DNA of 64,000 bases from contig CAUYUJ010019591.1 of the NCBI GenBank assembly GCA_963575745.1, positions 1-64,000 of the forward strand, written 5' to 3'. The notes beneath the pieces are model-generated. The model ran no database searches, was not told where the DNA came from, and saw only the letters and a list, made by a program, of their open reading frames with translations. The translations under genes and the position numbers were made by a program. Below, one piece after another: positions 60,935 through 64,000 of this stretch. Positions within the stretch are counted from its first letter, which is position 1, and each line of letters opens with the position of its first letter. Origin of the DNA: Prorocentrum cordatum (lineage: Eukaryota > Sar > Dinophyceae > Prorocentrales > Prorocentraceae).

Positions 60935-63546
60935 TTATAAACCATGGTGCGCTATTGCCTCCTGCAGCCACGTGTAAACTTGCAGCTTCGCTTGTTCCTC
61001 CGACCGCATCCTGCCAAACGTCGCTGAATGCGACTTGCTGCCCCTGTATTCGAGGCCATGCGGTAGCTTTGCAACCCAGTAGGGCGAGCGCATCAGCGGC
61101 TCGACCAAACAAAATTGACACGCCAGCGGAACGCGGCTGAAATCGTGAGCGCGAGCGCCAACGGCAACGCTGGCAGCTGGCTCGGGTGGAGTGTCTGGCC
61201 CTGGAGGGGCTGACACACTTGGTGAAACTGGCGGCTCAGGGCCAGGGCCAGATCCCGCCACAGGCATCGCCAACTCTGGAGAAGCAGGCGGGTCGGGCAA
61301 CGCAGGCGGGCCAACCCCTAGACAATCGGCAGATTGATCCCAAGGAATGAACACTGGGCCGTCCGAGTTTTCCTCGTCAGAGGTTAGGAGCGTAGGGTGG
61401 CGGACCTGCCCCTGGTCACCGTTGGGACTAAAAATGCCCCCAGGCGGCGACTGTCCACACACGCCCTTCACTGGTGACAGGAAGGGGCTCGGCGGAGACG
61501 GTGAGGGCGCTCGGGGGCGCTTGCTAGCTTGGCTGCTCACGGGCGGGCTCTTCTTTCGCACTCTCCTCGGCGGCCGAGATGCAACCTTCGCGTCGGCATG
61601 CAGCTTCAGCTGCTCGACACCGCGGTCATCCTCTTCCTCGCCCAGCGCCTGCCCCGCGGGGCAAGCCCCGAGTAGATAATCAACCTCCTTGCTGGCCAGT
61701 TCAACCAATTCGGGGCGCGCTTCTGCTCGAAGCTGTTCGGTTACAACTCCGTCGTGCAAACCAGGGTCAGAGGCATCGCTGTCTACATCGTCTTGATCAC
61801 GTGCGTCCCCATCGTCTGGCTGTCTGAGCTTTTCCGCTCTCCTCTGGCACCTTTTCTCGATCAATGCTTTCACTGCTGATATGGCTGCCTGTCTCTCTGG
61901 CTCTGTAGCGTCACTGGCATTGACAACCGACGTTGCCACGTCGATGTGCGACGCCCCACTGGGCACCTTTATATCTAGCAAGTGTTTTGCAATGCTTTTG
62001 AGCAGCGGTGCAGGCCAGAGCGAAAAATAATTGCGAATTGCGTATCGGAGCACGCCAAATGCCTCCCCCACGCGGAAACGAACCCTGGATTCATCGCCTT
62101 CTACGTGAAAGCCAAGTTCGACGTCCCAACAGATGAAATAGTCAACCGATGGCGGAGCTGTTACCTTGACCCGCTCAGGGCCGAAACCAAACCTCAGTAT
62201 ACCTTCGGACTCTTCGACCATCTCCAACAATAACAAGCCCTTCGGCGCCACTTGAAGGATGTAGTAGTAGTTCAGTTCGGAGTCCGACACATTGTATGAA
62301 CCTTGTACAGCGAGGACAACCACAAAAACTTCAATGATCGCTGTCAGCGGATAACAACACTTTGAACAGAAATGCTTGGTTCAATTCGAACTTGCCAGGG
62401 CTTGTTGACCTCCATTTAGAACGAGCGTTCACCAGCCCATCGACGTCAAAGGTGAGCAAAGATGTTGCATTCGTGGAGCCTCCAAAAGTATGCTTATCTA
62501 GTGCAAGCGAATCTGACATGGACGCGACATCCTCGGGCGACAGGTCAATGTGGGCAGAATGAGGGTACCTGTGCTTCAGAGTAGCGATCCCTAGAGCCAT
62601 GAGAGATGCGTCGCAGCGGCTCTTGTGGCGAGCCGCCCGCGACTCGTTGTCCCTCGCGTCGTTGAAATACAACTGGGGAGAGACGGGCATGCAAACCGCA
62701 GAGGGCATTGCGCGCGCGTGCGCTTGCGCACAGACGCACTCATTGCAAGAACGACGCAACGGGCCCCTACGGCACCCCACAAAACGCCACGCATAGATGC
62801 ATGAGGCAGCCACGATATGACACGAGTGCCACAATACGTACACCGAGCGTTACAGTGTTGAATAAACATTGGCATGTGACGGCTCAGAAGCTCATAGAAC
62901 GCACAAGTGTACTCACAACGCTACAAGCATGAGAACGCGCACGGCAAGCGTGCGCTCACATAATGCTGCGCCCGCGCTACACGCGTGGAGGATCCATCGC
63001 AATAGCAAACCAGAAGTAAAAACAACAGGAGACGCGCCGCCTCCAGCGATAGACTGCTACCCATATGCTCAAATAGAGAACGTATGTATTGCTCCAGGCG
63101 GTCAGTCATGCGATACCCACTTGCCTGCAACATAATGAACGGCTCTCGAAAAACAACTGCTTCTCTGATAAACAACGTTTTGGCGAGTTCCGCGTGCACA
63201 GGGCTTTGCGAACGCTCTAGGAAAAGCACGAGATCCCACACCTGCTGCGCATGGTCGATCGTCCTCTGCCGCGTTTCGTCGGAATCTGCCAGAGCACCCG
63301 CCCACGCCCATGGGAATGTTGAAGGAGTGAGAAATACCCAACCAGCTGCCTGCAGTGCACAAGTGCCTGCCTGACATGCGTTACCAGGAGTAATTGCAGC
63401 TCGTCTGGGTCATCATTAGATGCAACCGCGCCATCTAGTGCAATGGGGAAAAATTCGACAGTCTCTGTCAGCCCGATGTACACGAACGTAGAGCACAGCT
63501 GCAACGCGTCAGAAAGCGCAGGCATGACCATGCTTCGCACCCACTC
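60935..63546 (-). CDS. Gene D: minus-strand multi-exon hypothetical protein, 5' end not found
   Basis: Reading right to left: exon 63,546-63,385 follows acceptor TCTCCCAG (EWVRSMVMPALSDALQLCST; ETVEFFPIALDGAVASNDDP). Exon 63,349-63,041 follows CTGCAG (AAGWVFLTPSTFPWAWAGAL; TRQRTIDHAQQVWDLVLFLE; GYRMTDRLEQYIRSLFEHM) and can end at GAG|GC. An exon from 62,672 after CTCCCCAG reads LYFNDARDNESRAARHKSRC to FELNQAFLFKVLLSADSD. The last part, in another frame from about 62,335 to the stop at 60,935, reads VLAVQGSYNVSDSELNYYYI, LLLLEMVEESEGILRFGFG, then a long acidic/Pro-Ser linker (DARDQDDVDSDASDPG), a basic patch (RPPRRVRKKSPPVSS) and a C-terminal CQFCLVEPLM module. The gap 63,384-63,350 is only 35 bp and the change near 62,335 has no splice solution, so one or both may be frameshifts. 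Domain family unknown. Confidence 0.55.
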
Positions 63547-64000
63547 CTGGGAGAAAAGGCACCAAACCGCGAACGCCAAAACAGCGCCCCGTCATCTATT
63601 GAACCCTTCGGAAAAAAAAACAAAACCAAAAAAAAAAAACAGCCCACGCCAACTCCGCCACCGTGCCTCGAGGCGCGAAACGGAGTTGCATCCAGGCGCC
63701 TGGTGCTCTCTGTCTTGAGTCCTGTGCTCAAGGCTGATGAAGGCTGTGACCCCAAATTTCTACATGCTTGACGCTTCGCGTACCTTCACCAGCCCATTTA
63801 AAGGAGATGCCCAGGCGAGTTGCCTTGGACTGAGAGTGCTCGTTAAACGCACATCTGCCTCTATGAAACACTACACGAATGCACAACGCTTATACACTAC
63901 TCTAATACACTACCTGCATACATCACACACATGCACCACACTATTTCACACTGCCCCAAATAGACTACGCTAGTACGCTCCGCTAGTGCACTTCGTTAAT
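63547..64000. other. Upstream flank of gene D
   Basis: A-rich runs at 63,609-63,640 (a T-rich tract on the minus strand) precede the first recognised exon of gene D and could be part of an intron. ACTAC/ATACACTA words occur from 63,850 to the window end. No further exon could be fixed. Confidence 0.4.

Overview
The window looks like nuclear DNA of a dinoflagellate. The clearest signs are: (1) a copy of the dinoflagellate spliced leader, two mismatches from the 22-nt consensus as I recall it, sits in genomic DNA 45 bp upstream of an intronless gene at 56,355; (2) small multi-exon genes whose reading phases close only if 5' splice sites GA and GC are allowed beside GT, with AG|G acceptors; (3) a Cys/TM ORF - small ORF - gag-like ORF - reverse transcriptase order that I associate with dinoflagellate retroelements; (4) very large amounts of simple and higher-order repeats. 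I would not name a genus with confidence (a Prorocentrum/Polarella/Symbiodinium-like genome is a guess).

Layout. 1-6,650: purine-rich and ACT microsatellites, then degenerate duplicated modules without a recognisable gene. 7,889-9,016: a broken bacterial-type (Dcm-like) C5 cytosine methyltransferase gene. 9,705-11,945: a 12-15 bp minisatellite with a higher-order period of about 475 bp; a second block lies at 31,619-32,670. 13,236-14,642, 15,039-19,009 and 22,480-26,759: three plus-strand multi-exon genes (A, B, C) with short exons, low-complexity introns and several near-perfect hairpins just inside introns. 27,580-29,553: one long ORF of a dinoflagellate-type repeated family interrupted by a single TGA. 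32,785-40,272: a patchwork of hypothetical, zinc-finger and HNH-nuclease ORFs on both strands, with a roughly 700 bp terminal-inverted-repeat element at 36,819-37,515. 41,119-45,030: a decayed retroelement. 45,029-47,010: a family-A-like polymerase tail joined to an SF3 (D5-type) helicase, of the kind known from virophages and related mobile elements, cut at its 5' end exactly where the retroelement ends. 47,667-49,650: a tandem pair of diverged paralogues. 51,331-51,741: a possible GIY-YIG-like ORF. 52,164-53,543: a Gly/Tyr/Asp-rich repeat protein, followed by a 129-bp branched palindrome. 55,086-55,962: small coiled-coil-type genes. 56,355-57,800: the gene with the spliced-leader relic. 60,935-63,546: a minus-strand multi-exon gene whose 5' end probably lies near or beyond the right edge.

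How the parts relate. I see no operon and no pathway. The picture is a set of host genes (A-E, the relic-bearing gene) embedded in decayed mobile DNA. Most mobile-type ORFs carry one to four frameshifts or in-frame stops, while genes A and B close perfectly over all their splice junctions. That contrast is the main argument for which ORFs are live. The best candidates for something new are the chimeric reverse transcriptase / polymerase-helicase locus at 41-47 kb, the hairpins beside 5' splice sites in genes B and C, and the branched palindrome at 53.8 kb.

All coordinates, phases and repeat alignments were worked out by eye; domain calls rest on recognised motifs, not on a search.
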